Origin: Rhytidiadelphus loreus
Lineage: Eukaryota; Streptophyta; Bryopsida; Hypnales; Hylocomiaceae
NCBI GenBank assembly: GCA_947034895.1
Contig: OX344762.1
Coordinates: 11,351,501-11,415,500, forward strand
Direction of reading: 5' to 3'
DNA length: 64,000 nt
The notes beneath the pieces are model-generated. The model was given only the letters and a program-made list of their open reading frames with translations. It made no database searches and was not told where the DNA came from. The position numbers were made by a program, and so were the translations under genes. Positions 12,840 through 24,152 of the stretch are shown one piece after another (position 1 is the first letter of the stretch; the number at the start of each line of letters is the position of its first letter).

Positions 12840-13024
12840 TGTTTTATGTGACATTTTCATCATTTTTTGTAATAGATTTTAGTAGATGTCAAATAAAACA
12901 ACTTGTGTTTTTATGGATCTAGATGTTACATTGGACATTATCATTGACATAAAAACACAAGTTGTTTTATTGAACGTCCACCAAAATCCATCACAAAAAA
13001 TGATAAAAATGTCACATAAAACAT
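12840..13024. repeat. Long near-perfect hairpin (76-bp arms)
   Basis: Arm 12840-12915 (gttttatgtgacattttcat to cttgtgtttttatg) pairs with arm 12948-13024 with about six mismatches across 76 bp. The loop is about 32 bp. The pairing fades at both outer ends without an obvious target duplication. It is probably a foldback MITE. Transcription would give a long hairpin that could feed small-RNA production. Confidence 0.75.
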
Positions 13025-13126
13025 GGTGCTTACAACTTCTTATAGTGTTTACAACTTTTCAAAATCTACTCTACAATTTCTTTAAATGAATTTCCGATGT
13101 GATTTTTCCTTCAAGATTCAATGTAT

Positions 13127-13947
13127 TTAACCCCTAAGCGTCCAAACTCATCTTTGAAATTGACAATTTTGGAAAAATCATCATAAAGTACTATTTGGAA
13201 GAATATTTTGGGATTGAGATGCAAATAGAAGTTGTAGAGTTTTAGTTTTGGATTCAATCCATACAATTAGATTCACCAATGCTATCACCAATATTTTTCT
13301 ATAAATTTTGAAAGGAAAAATTCAAAATTCCTTCAAAATTTAATTACAAGCAACATATTATCATTTTTGAGGTAAATTTTTGTTGGAAAGGATTTGAAAT
13401 GAGGTTCTCTTGACATAGAATTTTTTTGGATTTTTTTTGTTCTTTGAGTCTATGAACTCATTTTTGCAATTTCAAGTTTAAATTAGAGTCAACACAAGTC
13501 AAGCACTTCACATACTTCCACATTTGTAATTTTAGAAAAATACGTATTCTAGTAACACCAAATCCAACCTTTAGATAGGACCACAACTTCATAAAGTATC
13601 TCTTAAAATTAGGATGACTTTCACCCCAGCTGTAATGAGAAAGAAGTCTAATTTTGAATCTATACATCGTCCAGAAAGTGGACGTCGGAGCGCTCCAGGG
13701 TTAAGTCTCATCTCTATAAGCCTCTAATACTAAAAAACAAATTTTGCAATGGACCCCTTTGCACAAAATCTTCAATAGAAAAACCACAAACAAGTTTATT
13801 CAAAATTAGAGTTTTGATGCTTAAAACAAACTTTAAAGGATATTCAACTAAAAAAAAAGTACCCAAAATCATACTTTGGAAAGATTTCATATAACTTCGA
13901 AGTTTAGTTGACATCCAAATATGGTACCTTGGACCTTTAGGGGTTAA
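13127..13947. mobile_element. TTAA-flanked inverted-repeat element 2 (821 bp)
   Basis: The left end is TTAA-CCCCTAAGCGTCCAAAC and the inverted right end is TTAA-CCCCTAAAGGTCCAAGG. A further right-type end, TTAA-CCCTGGAGCG when inverted, lies at 13701-13704, so this may be two overlapping or nested copies (13127-13704 and 13127-13947). There is no transposase frame. Confidence 0.7.
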
Positions 13948-15637
13948 AAGTATTAACCAAAATTAAGAAGAAGAAGAGGGTTGATTTCCTTCTTTGGTGT
14001 TCATTCAAAGCAGACATTATAAAGACCTAGCCTCACGTTTCCCATTCCAAATAAGGAAACCTAACAATCATAATGATCCCTTCCAAAATTGCCCTCACGT
14101 CTCAGCTTTACGTTGTCTTAGGCACATTGCTCTCAAGCCTTTTTGAAAATAAAGTGTGACCTCAATGAAGCTTTAGACTCTATCCTCAAGTTTGAGGCAC
14201 CTTATTTTCAAAAAGGCCCTTTAGCAAGCGTCCTACCCTATTTAAAGTAGCCCCCCCCAAAATGTACAATTGACCCAAATCCACCATCATCACCCTGTCT
14301 ATATATCTTCAAAATCAATATGCACCTATGTGGAAGAAAGGATTTTAAAAACTCTAGCAAAAAAAACACTTTGACCCTTCATAACTTTTGCATACAATAT
14401 CCAAATGTCGCATTCTTTGGTGTGTTTGGAACCTCCTTTGAGTAGCCAACAAATTTTTAAAAAAATGAAAAATTTCACCAGTCTAATAATAGTATCCCAA
14501 AAGTGGCGGTTTTTTGGGGGGCCCACCTTACATCAGGTGCCCGCCAAGCACGACTTCCGATTTAGAGGGCAACCAGTCTCCATCGCCGGGAAGGCAGACT
14601 TCCCCGTTCTCCTACCAACCGGGTCCCGACTCCCGAGTCCCGCGGCCTGCGGAGCAGCTCCGCTCAGCTACTACGACGAGGCCTCGTCGCGGCCTCGACG
14701 GACTTCATCTCCATCTCCATCTCCATCTCCATCTCCTCCCTCCTGTGCGCGGTGCATATTTCGCTCCTCCCCATTCGCTATCAAGCTTCGCTTCATCGTC
14801 TCCCCTATTCTCCCACGTTTCCATTGAGCCCTCGCACTCCCTTTTCTCTACCCCTGACGGCGGAGCATTTCACAAGCCCCGCGACTCCGGGTACTGTTCT
14901 TCATCTCCATTTTTTTTCCCCTCCTGTTTTACCTCGTTTTCCCGTGGTCTGCAACGACGAGGACTTCTTATCCGACAACGTGCAGGATAGGAATCGCTAC
15001 TGGCCTCGGAGGAGTGTGTATCGTACATTTAGGGTTTCCTGGGGGACTGTGAAAGCGAAGAAAGAGATGGTGTCGGTGTAGCGTGTTGAGCTTGGGGGGG
15101 GGGGTGAGTGTGGGAGAGAGAATTTGGAGTTTTTGTGTCTATGGGTGTTTGAACTTTTGTGGATTTGATTAATCGAGGTTTTGTTGGTTTTCCGTGGTGG
15201 CTGTGTGTACGGGGAGGAGGGGATGTAGCTTGGTATGGTTTTCTTGGAAATGAGTGCGAGCTAGAGAGAGTAACGATTTTGTGTTTTTCTGGTTTGATTA
15301 ATCGAGGTCTTGGTGTTTGCAGGTACAGGTTTTGGCTTTGGCTTTGGAGCGGGGGTAGTGTAGTGAAGAGTGTCGGCGATGGTGTGACCTCGTGATTCGA
15401 ATTTGGATGAAGCAAAGAGTTCGTTGTTAGGTTGAGCTGTCGGTATGGGTTGGTACGACATTAGTTTAGAATAAGGTGGTGGATCAGGAAGCAAATCGGC
15501 GAGGGTTGGTGTTACGTCGTCGTGGCTGTAATCAATTTTTTCTTTTGCGCAGTTTGACAGACTGCGAGTTCCCCTGCAGATTGGGTTGTCGGTAGGGTGA
15601 ATTTTGATGATCAGTGTCGGTTAGGGTTCCTTTCTCA
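13948..15637. other. Upstream region and probable leader of the phytolongin gene
   Basis: AT-rich repeat DNA gives way near 14520 to GC-rich, CpG-containing sequence that leads into the phytolongin start. A (CCATCT)n microsatellite lies at about 14705-14736, and a G homopolymer near 15096. Intron-like signals, such as TTTGCAG at about 15315-15321, suggest a spliced 5' leader. I found no convincing coding exon here. Confidence 0.5.
14705..14736. repeat. (CCATCT)n microsatellite
   Basis: About five perfect copies of the hexamer ccatct lie in the GC-rich region upstream of the phytolongin gene. It is a simple repeat that could vary in length between individuals. Confidence 0.9.
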
Positions 15638-17387
15638 ATGGGTTCGATCACGAATCTGGTATACTATGCATCGGTAGCGAGGGGGAACACGGTGTTAGCT
15701 GACCATAAGAAGCCGAAGGAAGACATCGGAGATGAAGCAGTGGAATGCCTGGAGAAGGTGCCCCCGTTCCACAACCAGTTCACGTACACCATCAAGCAGC
15801 GCATGTTCATCTTCCTCATGGACGGCCCTTTTACGTACTGCGCAATTGTGGACGAGGCCTTAGGGAAGATGAAAGGCATTCAATTCCTGGAGCTCGTGAG
15901 GGATGAGTTCAAGCTCCTGCTTCGGTCTCGCGGCTTGGATGCTTCCCGACTGGAACGGAATGCGTTGGTCTCCGACTTCGCAGGTAACCCCAAATTCGGT
16001 GAACCCCGAAGTGCTTGAACTTAGAACAGTTAATTTGTTTTGAAAGTTCATAAGAAAGCAATAGGAACTTCTATCGATTCATGTAGAGCATGCTTTCTTC
16101 TTTCCATTGATATATTACTGGATCTTTTTTAAAGCTTCTTCAATGAATATCAATTGGACAAGGTGAACTTTACAAAACGTTTAGGGATTCAATGTGCTGA
16201 AAGCGTTGTGCACCTTATTTGCCTTAATATCCCATTGCACCTATACTAACTTCATCCATTTTGCGCCTAACATGGTAATTGAAGCTATGCAGTTGTGCAC
16301 TCCCTTTTCCAATATCTTTGGTGATCATCTTAGTGCGAAAATTGCCTGATGAAAATTCACGCTCAATGTGCTTTTATCAAATGCTATTATACACTTTTCA
16401 CAAATTCGGGTTTCAGGTGTGTTTAAACATCTGGTGAAGCCACTTTTGGGCGTGCCCCAGAAAGAGGTCGATTTGGACAACGAGAATCATTTGGACTCGA
16501 AAGATGACACTGCTTTGAGTCCACCACGGGAGCACCACCCGACACCGCTGACTGCAAATGTCGGTCATTCTAAGCTTGATAAGAAATCGACCAAACACCA
16601 GCAGGTGCATATAATGTTTCACCTTCTAATACATTCTTGACCACTTTTTCTTTACTTTTCCAGTCTTGATTTCTGTGCTACTGCAGATCGAGGTTAAGCT
16701 CATGCATTTCTTCCGATCTCTGAGGATGTTGTTATCACTGAGGTCAAGGATACTGTGTGCGTTTCTTTAGCATATTTACCAATATGTGGGAGTGTGGGAA
16801 ATCAATTATGAGTCTGTAGAGACTACTTTGGGTTCAAGAACCAAACTCTCTTGAGGTCTAATGTTTGTGAATCTCTTATGCAATCAGTCAATAGTGGTTG
16901 ACAATAGACCACTAGTAAAGGGGTAAGTAGACAACTCCATGTCCATTCAAAGATCAGTGGCCTTACACATTTGGCCAATTCAAACTTACTCCTTTTGCTA
17001 ATTGAAGGCCAACAGAGTTTCTTGGAAGAAATCACTTCTGTGGGTAACAAGGATCAGTTAACAGGAGACGCGTTCAGGTCTCTAATAGTTTTTTTTACGC
17101 TCTACCCTTATGCTGATGGCTCTTGTATATGGTGTATCCAGGGGGTTCAGATGAAGGAAATCATGATTACAAACAGTGGGAAGGCTCAGAAACTTGAAGG
17201 AGGTGGGACTTCATCCGACATGGATGGATGTGGCTCCTCGCGGAAGATGAAGGGGCGACAACTGGCGTCCCGCATGTGGTGGCGGAATGTGAAGCTTGTG
17301 CTGGTTTTGGACCTCGCCGTGTGTTGCATTCTCTTCGCTATCTGGTTGGGCATCTGCAAGGGATTCAAGTGTGTAAAAAGCAATTGA
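15638..17387 (+). CDS. PHYL: Phytolongin (longin-domain membrane protein)
   Basis: Phytolongins are plant-specific relatives of VAMP7 R-SNAREs. They keep the longin domain and membrane anchor, replace the SNARE motif with another sequence, and act at secretory or endomembrane sites. Predicted exons are 15638-15983, 16417-16604 and 17151-17387, giving about 256 residues. The ATG at 15638 starts MGSITNLVYYASVARG, the family's usual N-terminus. The longin domain spans about residues 1-130 (PPFHNQFTYTIKQRMFIFLM, then FTYCAIVDEALGKMKGIQFL). No heptad SNARE motif with a central arginine is visible. The C-terminus has WWRNVKLVLVLDLAVCC and LFAIWLGICKGFKC, a tail anchor at about 226-247. The exon 2/3 join is the least certain: an acceptor nine bases upstream (17142) would add three residues. 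Confidence 0.88.
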
Positions 17388-17767
17388 TGGGATTTTCTGT
17401 CGGTTCATTTTTCTTTTTCCTTTTTAAGCAAATAGCTTGATCTATTTTATCTAGATTTTCTCCTATCTGGAAAAACAATAGTGTTCACTTTGTTACTTGC
17501 AGCTACCAATTGTATTCGGATACAAGATAGAAATTAAGGGTGCTGTTTCAATCCTCAACCTCAAATTTGTTGGTAGTCGAGGTTACGTGACCGTTTGAAT
17601 AAGCTGGACGGGGAAGAGTGTGTATAGACATGATAGTTCAGGTTACGGAGAGCATTATTAAGTAGTCCCTCATTTTCCACTTGGGAATGAATCCATTTCA
17701 GTTCCTGGTATTTTCTGACTGTTGGTAGGGTTAGTTGTGTACATTCAAAGACTTGGCCATAGAGCAA

Positions 17768-18210
17768 TTGGCTATGTCTTGTGGGCTACCATGTTTTTTT
17801 GTTTCGAAATCTTTATCTTGCAGTAAATCTTTTCTCGTATGCATTGAGAGGCCTTTTGCCAAGTGATTCCTGCTTTGGAGTGCATTGTATCGGGTACTTA
17901 TCTGAGCTGGTTGCCAAGTTGGGTGTACTTCCTGGTTGGAACAGGACGTGATTTCTGCTACTGGTTCTTACTCCAATACCTGTAAGAACTTGGAAATTGA
18001 ACAATTGGCTATGTCTTACGGTCTACCATGTCTGTTTTGTTTCAAAAACAATTTTTGCAGTAAAATATTTCCAGTATACAGTGAGACTTTTCCCAAAGTG
18101 ATTCCTGCTTTCAAGTACTGTACAATGCTTTGGGTATAATGTGATGGTGCTCATGCAAATTGAGCTTAAGTGACGAATTCAAGCCAAGTTGGGTGAACTT
18201 CCTGGATGAA
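17768..18210. repeat. Direct duplication downstream of the phytolongin gene
   Basis: About 17768-17942 and 18005-18210 are diverged direct copies. Both contain ggctatgtctt, ctaccatgt, ttgcagtaaa, aagtgattcctgcttt and ccaagttgggtg(t/a)acttcctgg. The sequence resembles gene-type rather than AT-rich repeat DNA, so it may be duplicated 3'-UTR or a decayed gene end. Confidence 0.65.
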
Positions 18211-18271
18211 GACACGTTTCTATCCAGATATTTGGAAGCTTGATGGAGAATTTTGCAAGGGTGAGGACATA

Positions 18272-18481
18272 TTAACCCTTAAACGTCAAGGAGGACATTT
18301 GGTGTTCGATGGATGATTGGGAATCCTTGTATTCATCTTTGGAATTTTGTTGTGAAAAGGTTAGATCTTCTACATTAGTTCGACTTCCAATGAGTGCTTT
18401 TGCTATTTCTAAAGCCCATGATTCACACGGTAATGAAAAGGGATGATTTCCAAGGTCACCCCTTTGTCCTTTAAGGGTTAA
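18272..18481. mobile_element. TTAA-flanked inverted-repeat element 3 (210 bp)
   Basis: The left end is TTAA-CCCTTAAACGTCAAGG and the inverted right end is TTAA-CCCTTAAAGGACAAAGG. It is a compact non-coding copy. The interior phrase gacttccaatgagtgcttttgc also occurs at about 41840-41861, just before another TTAA element, linking the copies by internal sequence as well as ends. Confidence 0.8.
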
Positions 18482-21233
18482 GGTAAACCAACCTATGACA
18501 AGTAAAAGACCCATGACAAACATTTAGAGATGACCCATGACAAAAAAAATTTAATAAATGAGATTGTTTGAGCTACATGAGGTTGAGTTAGTGGCCACAA
18601 TCAATGTTTTGGATGATGGTGATGAGTGATTAGTGACTACAATAGGAACATCTACCTTGAGTGTAAATTCATTACTTGAAGTGACTTTTTTAGGCCTTCA
18701 TGTTGTGGCCATGTTAGGAAATATTGTGACTTGTTTTAAGTAAGTAAGATGACCATTATGAATACACTTTTTGTTGGTTTGGAGGTAGTCTAGAGATTCT
18801 TTTGGCCCCACTGGTTATCACACTTCAAAAATTCATAACAAATTCATACTTAGTCCAAAAAATAAAATTTCAATTTCTCTCTCCATTTTTCACATTTATT
18901 TTGTATGTACATTTATTTTTTTTAATTTCAACAATGCCAACATGGCAAGCCAATCATTCTACTTGTCATAGGTTGGTTTACCTTAACACTCTTCACCTTC
19001 TAGCTTCCGGCCTTTAGTGTTTGGCTGACACTTGTGAAGTGAAGAGGGTCAGGTTCAATTCCGATCAAAGGCAATCCAAATGCCAAACGGTTATCTTATA
19101 AATGTTTGTCCATCAATGCTTGTCATACATGAAATGGGTTTGTTATCGTTTTGGATGTCAATAACAAAGCTTTTTTTTTTCTAAATTTTTGAAAAAGTGC
19201 CTAGATCACAATCATTTAAATTTTAGTGAAGCATTGTATTTCTACATTCATCCATCTTTAGGACCAAAAAACACTTTTCAATAATATTGATGCACTTTTT
19301 CATCCAAATAAGGTGACTTCATTCACATTTAAAATAGAAATGCAAATTTTTTGGCAAAAAAACTACTTTTATTTAGTAAAAAATAGAGATTTATTTTGCA
19401 ATGGTGCAATTTGGCCCCATGGTTCCAAAAAAAAGGGTTGCTTAGGAATGTAACTCTAAAGGGTTCAATTGGCTGCATACTATTGTAAAGGTTGCTTGCA
19501 AATTTGAAATCAATGCACATGAAGACCAAAAAAATCTGAATGCTCGACTTTCAATATGATGGAACTCAATTTATCATATGATTACCGGTGTAGTTTGTAT
19601 GAGTGTTGAAGAATGTACCATTGCTAATACATAGATTTTATTTTCAATTTTTCAAAGTAGTGTAACTTTATGAATATCTTGATTGGGATGGTGGAGCTAT
19701 TTACACCTATAGAGTATTTTTTCCAATATGTTCTTTCAAGATCACCTCTACGCAAAAGACTGATAAAATGGTTTGGTAGATATAAAGAAGGTATGAGCAC
19801 CCATTATTGCCACATATTGCAACTACTCAAAAACTGTTTGGAATTTGAATAAAAGAATAGTGGGTGTTTCTTTGGAAGTAGGAAAGAAGACTTGTTGAAG
19901 TGAAAGTAGAACATTTTGGTTCAAAAATAGAGAGATTTTTACTTCTAAAGCTCATTTGAGTAGAGCACCAATAATTGATAGTAGGGTCAACATAATCAAG
20001 TACAACATGTTAAAAGGATGTAAAGAACACTAAAACAGTCGATTCACATTGACACTTTTTCAATGCTTCTCCCAATGGCTTCCTCTTATGACTCCTATTA
20101 TTAAATAGTCTTGATTTTTGTTAGGTCTTGTTGGTATTTAAAAGAATGTTTTGGATTTTCTTGTCACATGCTTTTTGGCACAATTTGAATAGATTACAAA
20201 TTTTCAATGTATTTATCAAATATATATTAAAAAAATAATATAATTAGGCTTTCATGTTCTAAAGGTGCACTCTTAGGCATTTATATGCAAGGATTAATTT
20301 TGCAATTGAGTCACAATTTGAAACCAACATTATATATAATTAAATTAAAGTTATGTCTTATTTTTGCAATTGAATTAGAATTTAAAACCAACATTGTATA
20401 TAATTAAATTACATATACGGCCTATTTTTAACAATGTCAATTTTAAGTTCATTATCACTTCACCAACACCAACTTGAAATCTCCATTTTGGCTATAAAAA
20501 ACATATTTTCTAACATTAGTAACATTGCCATAAAGTAAACCACTTATATACTATTACACAAATAAAAGTTAAAAACACTAGTAGAAAATTGTATTGCAAT
20601 CAACATAAATGTCATCTGGATTTTGTTGACTGCAACACAATCTTCTTTTAGTGTTTAAAACAATCAAATGCTTCCCAATATACATGTGACTTATTCTAAG
20701 CAAATAATCTTCAATACACTACCTCTACCCTGCCCCTATGTTCTTTGCACCCCCATTTTCTACAAGACTACAACTTTAACAAATTATCCAACTTTCAACC
20801 TATTTCCACTCTATTTTCAAATTAAATTAGTTAGTATAGTCTTCCTTCTTACGAAGATGTTATTCAAAGTCAACTTTTTGAAGCCCAAAATCAGACCCTA
20901 AGTAAATAGACTCTTCATATATGCCAATTACACTAATAATGATACGTATTATTTGCAACATTAATTATAAACTTGAACACTACATGGCAACTCCCCTACT
21001 ATTGTAACCAACACTAATTTCAACGTGAACACTTATTGCTAGTTACAATAATTTGACAAGTTTGAATTTAGTGTTGGTGAAGAAATTATCCATTGGGAAC
21101 AGAGAATTTAACTATGTACTTATAAAAGAAGGCAAAGAAAAAAAAAGATATACTATTAAAGAAAATTGAAGTAAAAACTTAGAACAAACATTGTTTGTAT
21201 AGAATAACAATGTTGAAGAAAATGAAAATGTGA
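18482..21233. other. AT-rich intergenic DNA, no gene
   Basis: No coding frame or RNA gene is supported. A 67-bp direct duplication lies at about 20294-20425 (accaacattrtatataattaaatta appears twice). A box-B-like phrase, ggttcaattcc, is found near 19051 but has no convincing tRNA fold. Confidence 0.5.
20294..20425. repeat. 67-bp tandem duplication
   Basis: Two adjacent copies of ttttgcaattga, then aaaccaacatt, then atataattaaatta are seen, differing at a few bases. It is a short tandem duplication in AT-rich DNA. Confidence 0.75.
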
Positions 21234-22562
21234 TTAACCCCTAAATGCCCAAGCCTTTTGAAGTATATTTTTTCTATGAAAAAAACAACAACATGAACTC
21301 ATAGTTATCCTTAACAAAGCAATTTTTTTTTTCAAAATCTAATTGTATATATGTTTAAAGATCTTGCTTATTAGTGTGTATACTAATTTTAAATGTGAAA
21401 TTGCATAAGAATTGTGAGATTATAACAAGAGAAATGTAATTATCTTATTTTTAGCTCGGGGGAGTCATTTAGATCGAGTGTCCATTAGAAACCACATGCA
21501 AACAAAACTTTGGACCCCCTATATACTTTTTGAATTTTAAATAAAGCAAAATTTAAAAAATATGAATAGATTTTCCTACTTTGAAAGTTTATGTTTTGAA
21601 GTATTGATATTTTTATTTGTTAATAATAATTAGTTACAAATTTTTGAAGTAAAAAGATACACTGTAGAACTGAAAAATAACTTTCACACCCCTAAATTAT
21701 ATAAGAAAAAATTGTCTAAAAAATGAAAAAGAAAATTCTAAAAATAACTCATTATTGAAAGCTCATTTTGAATTGAATATTGACTCAATGGTCATCTAAA
21801 TGTGTCCTCTATAATTATTTGAGTTGAAAAACATGACATTTTAGTTCATTTTCAACCTCTTCTAGAAATCATTTCATATTTTTTTTGAGTTGGAAATTTT
21901 GGCAATAGAAAGCTATAGTCATTATTAAACAATGTTCAAAATTTTAGGTTGAAATTATAGTTTATTAGAAACCACTTGTTCGCACGTGGTTTGTTATAGT
22001 AGAACTAAGTGCACCCCCCGAGATTTTTAATACATTGCCTCTCCCCACAATGTTTGAGAAATTTGCATATAAGAGTTTTGGGGATTGGAGGTGACATAGA
22101 CAACTAAAAATTGTGTTAGCACACTAAAATTCACTTCCAAAAACTTTAAGTTCAAATGAAGAGCTATCAAACTCATTACACAATCCAACTTTCAATTGTT
22201 CAAATGCAATTTTTTTTATAAGTAGAAATTGCAAATAACTCCAAATTAACATTTGTATGTTTAAATTTTCAATGGTGTAAATCATGAAAAAACTTTTCTC
22301 TTTCCATTGGCACCATTTCCAAAGCAAATGGATAAATACAATTTTTTAGATTTCAATTCAAGTAAAACTGGCAAACTTTGCTCAAAGTCAAGAAATGAAT
22401 TCAAGTAAACTTGCAAGTTTCATTCTTCAATAATGGATAGTTAACCTTTAAAATTGCCTATAAATTTTTTTTAAATGGCCAAAGGAGTTTAATTGCCCAC
22501 ACCAAAATGAGTTTGAAATTTCAAATTGACCATATATGGTTGGTTAGGTAGTTAGGGGTTAA
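21234..22562. mobile_element. TTAA-flanked inverted-repeat element 4 (1329 bp), carrying a nested MITE
   Basis: The left end is TTAA-CCCCTAAATGCCCAAGCC and the inverted right end is TTAA-CCCCTAACTACCTAACC. A hAT-like MITE (21455-22022) sits inside with its own 8-bp target duplication. Without it the element is about 750 bp. It is non-coding. Confidence 0.7.
21455..22022. mobile_element. hAT-like MITE, copy B (inverted relative to copy A)
   Basis: This 568-bp sequence aligns over its full length to the reverse complement of 6649-7208. It is flanked by ATTTTTAG (21447-21454) and ATTTTTAA (22023-22030), again 8 bp. Ends read CTCGGGGGAGTCATTTAG, and CTCGGGGGGTGCACTTAG when inverted. A palindromic CACGTG with its context AACCACGTG(C/T)GAAC lies near both ends of the family. 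Confidence 0.87.
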
Positions 22563-22629
22563 GTTTAGGAAACATGAGAACCATTTATGTTATGGACCTC
22601 TTGTGTTTCAATTGTATTAAGGTTATAAG

Positions 22630-23140
22630 GAAAGATGTGAGACACCTAGTATTTTGCCCTGGCTTTGGAGGGTGTAATGTTAAATCAAAGGAAGTCCTTT
22701 CTTTTTTGTTGATCTTAGAAGATATGTTTACGAAAGATTATAAAGAGAGAGATAAAATGAAGGCCAGCTGCCATCCTTTTGCTTAAAGATAAGGCTTGTG
22801 TTTGGTTTGACATTCTAAAAAGGGATTGTGATAACCAAGGTATAGGGGCAGTTCGAACTTGGAAAACCTTTAAGGATTTGTTTCTCCAACAATTTCTTGA
22901 AGGTTTTCCACGTCCGAACTACCCATGTACCTTAGTTATCAGGGTTCCTTTTTAGAGTGTTAAACCAAACGCGGGCCTTATCTTTAAGCAAAATGGTGGT
23001 GGCCGACTTTAATTTATCTCTCTTTATAATCTTTTGTAAACATATCTTCTAAGATCAACAAAAAAGAAAGGACTTCCTCTGGTTTAACATTATGCCCTCC
23101 AAAGCTAGGGTGAAATACGAGGTATTTTACATCTTTCCCA
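22630..23140. pseudogene. Retrotransposon gag fragment folded into a palindrome
   Basis: Positions 22630-22870 and 22901-23140 are inverted copies of the same gag-like segment, with a 30-bp centre at 22871-22900. The conceptual protein has LLILEDMFTKDYKER, a pattern seen in plant Ty3/gypsy-type gag (retrotransposon gag domain, Pfam PF03732 family). Stops and frame breaks interrupt both arms, so neither is functional. The right arm continues into a minus-strand gag leader, primer site and LTR at 23140-24078. The left arm is therefore the inverted addition. Confidence 0.75.
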
Positions 23141-24078
23141 GCATTAACATGTCACATGTTTGTATGGTTATAGTGATTGGATCTATGACTATGAAATGAA
23201 GCATGACCTCTATCCGAATTGTCTTTAGACAAACCATGAGAAGAAGATGATGAGGTGTTACTTCTCCTAGGTCTCTTTCACCTTGAATTCTGCGATGCAC
23301 TTTTTAGACATAGACTCATCTTCTTCGACTCAAGGACTTCTTGCCTTTCAACAATGTCATCTCTCTTTTCCTCGATCACATGATCAATAACAAAAGGAGC
23401 ACCTTCACTTCTCAAGTTATTGATTGCGGTTATTACTGCTCTAGCTATTGCTTATTCTATCTCTGGTGTCAAATAAGCATTCTCTACTTGAGACATGATT
23501 CTTAATCTCTAGCCTGCTCTGATACCAATTGTTATGGACTTTTTACAATGAACTTCAACTAAAAACACAAAATATACTTATTAATACTCTTATAAACAAG
23601 AATGCTTTACAAGGAGCTCAAATCACCCGACTATAGAGAAAAATCAATCTCCAAAAGACCTCTCCTCACCCCCAACCTCCATCTTATATAATAGAGACTA
23701 TCAATAAGACTATTAGTCTTTAAGATAGACTATGACTTCTTTTTTAACTTTAGCTTTCTATATTTGGTTCTATTTAGAACCATCCACTAAAGTAAAAGTT
23801 CTATTTATACTTCTCCAATCATATCTTATCTAATTCATCTTGTATCCAAATCTTGATCTTCTACTTGGAGTTATCTAACTCTAAGTTCCAACATAGATGT
23901 GTTAAGTCCAGTGCACTAGTCATCGAAGTAGAGTTGTATAACTCCATTGCATAAATCCACCATTGGGAGATATCTATCTCCAAGTAATCTCTACTTATCC
24001 TCTAGTACACAATTCATCATGGATTAGTTCATCCATCAATGCATTCATCCATCAAAGGTTGTGACAAGGGTCATGACA
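23141..24078 (-). mobile_element. LTR-retrotransposon 5' fragment (LTR, primer site, gag leader)
   Basis: Read on the minus strand, an LTR of about 549 bp (24078-23530) starts TGTCATGACC and ends GTCCATAACA, with the usual TG...CA and short inverted ends. Two bases later comes TGGTATCAGAGC (23527-23516), the primer-binding site for initiator methionine tRNA. A gag N-terminal region follows with several frame breaks. No protease, reverse transcriptase, integrase or second LTR is present in the window, so the element is truncated. Confidence 0.82.
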
Positions 24079-24152
24079 ATTTACAATAGAAAAAACTTAC
24101 ATGAATTGGTAAACTTACCTTACCATTGTCCATCTCCATGACCTATCACTAG

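Noticed and set aside
19020..19085. Possible tRNA or tRNA-derived SINE (box B ggttcaattcc)
   Set aside because: No matching box A at the right distance and no cloverleaf fold could be drawn.
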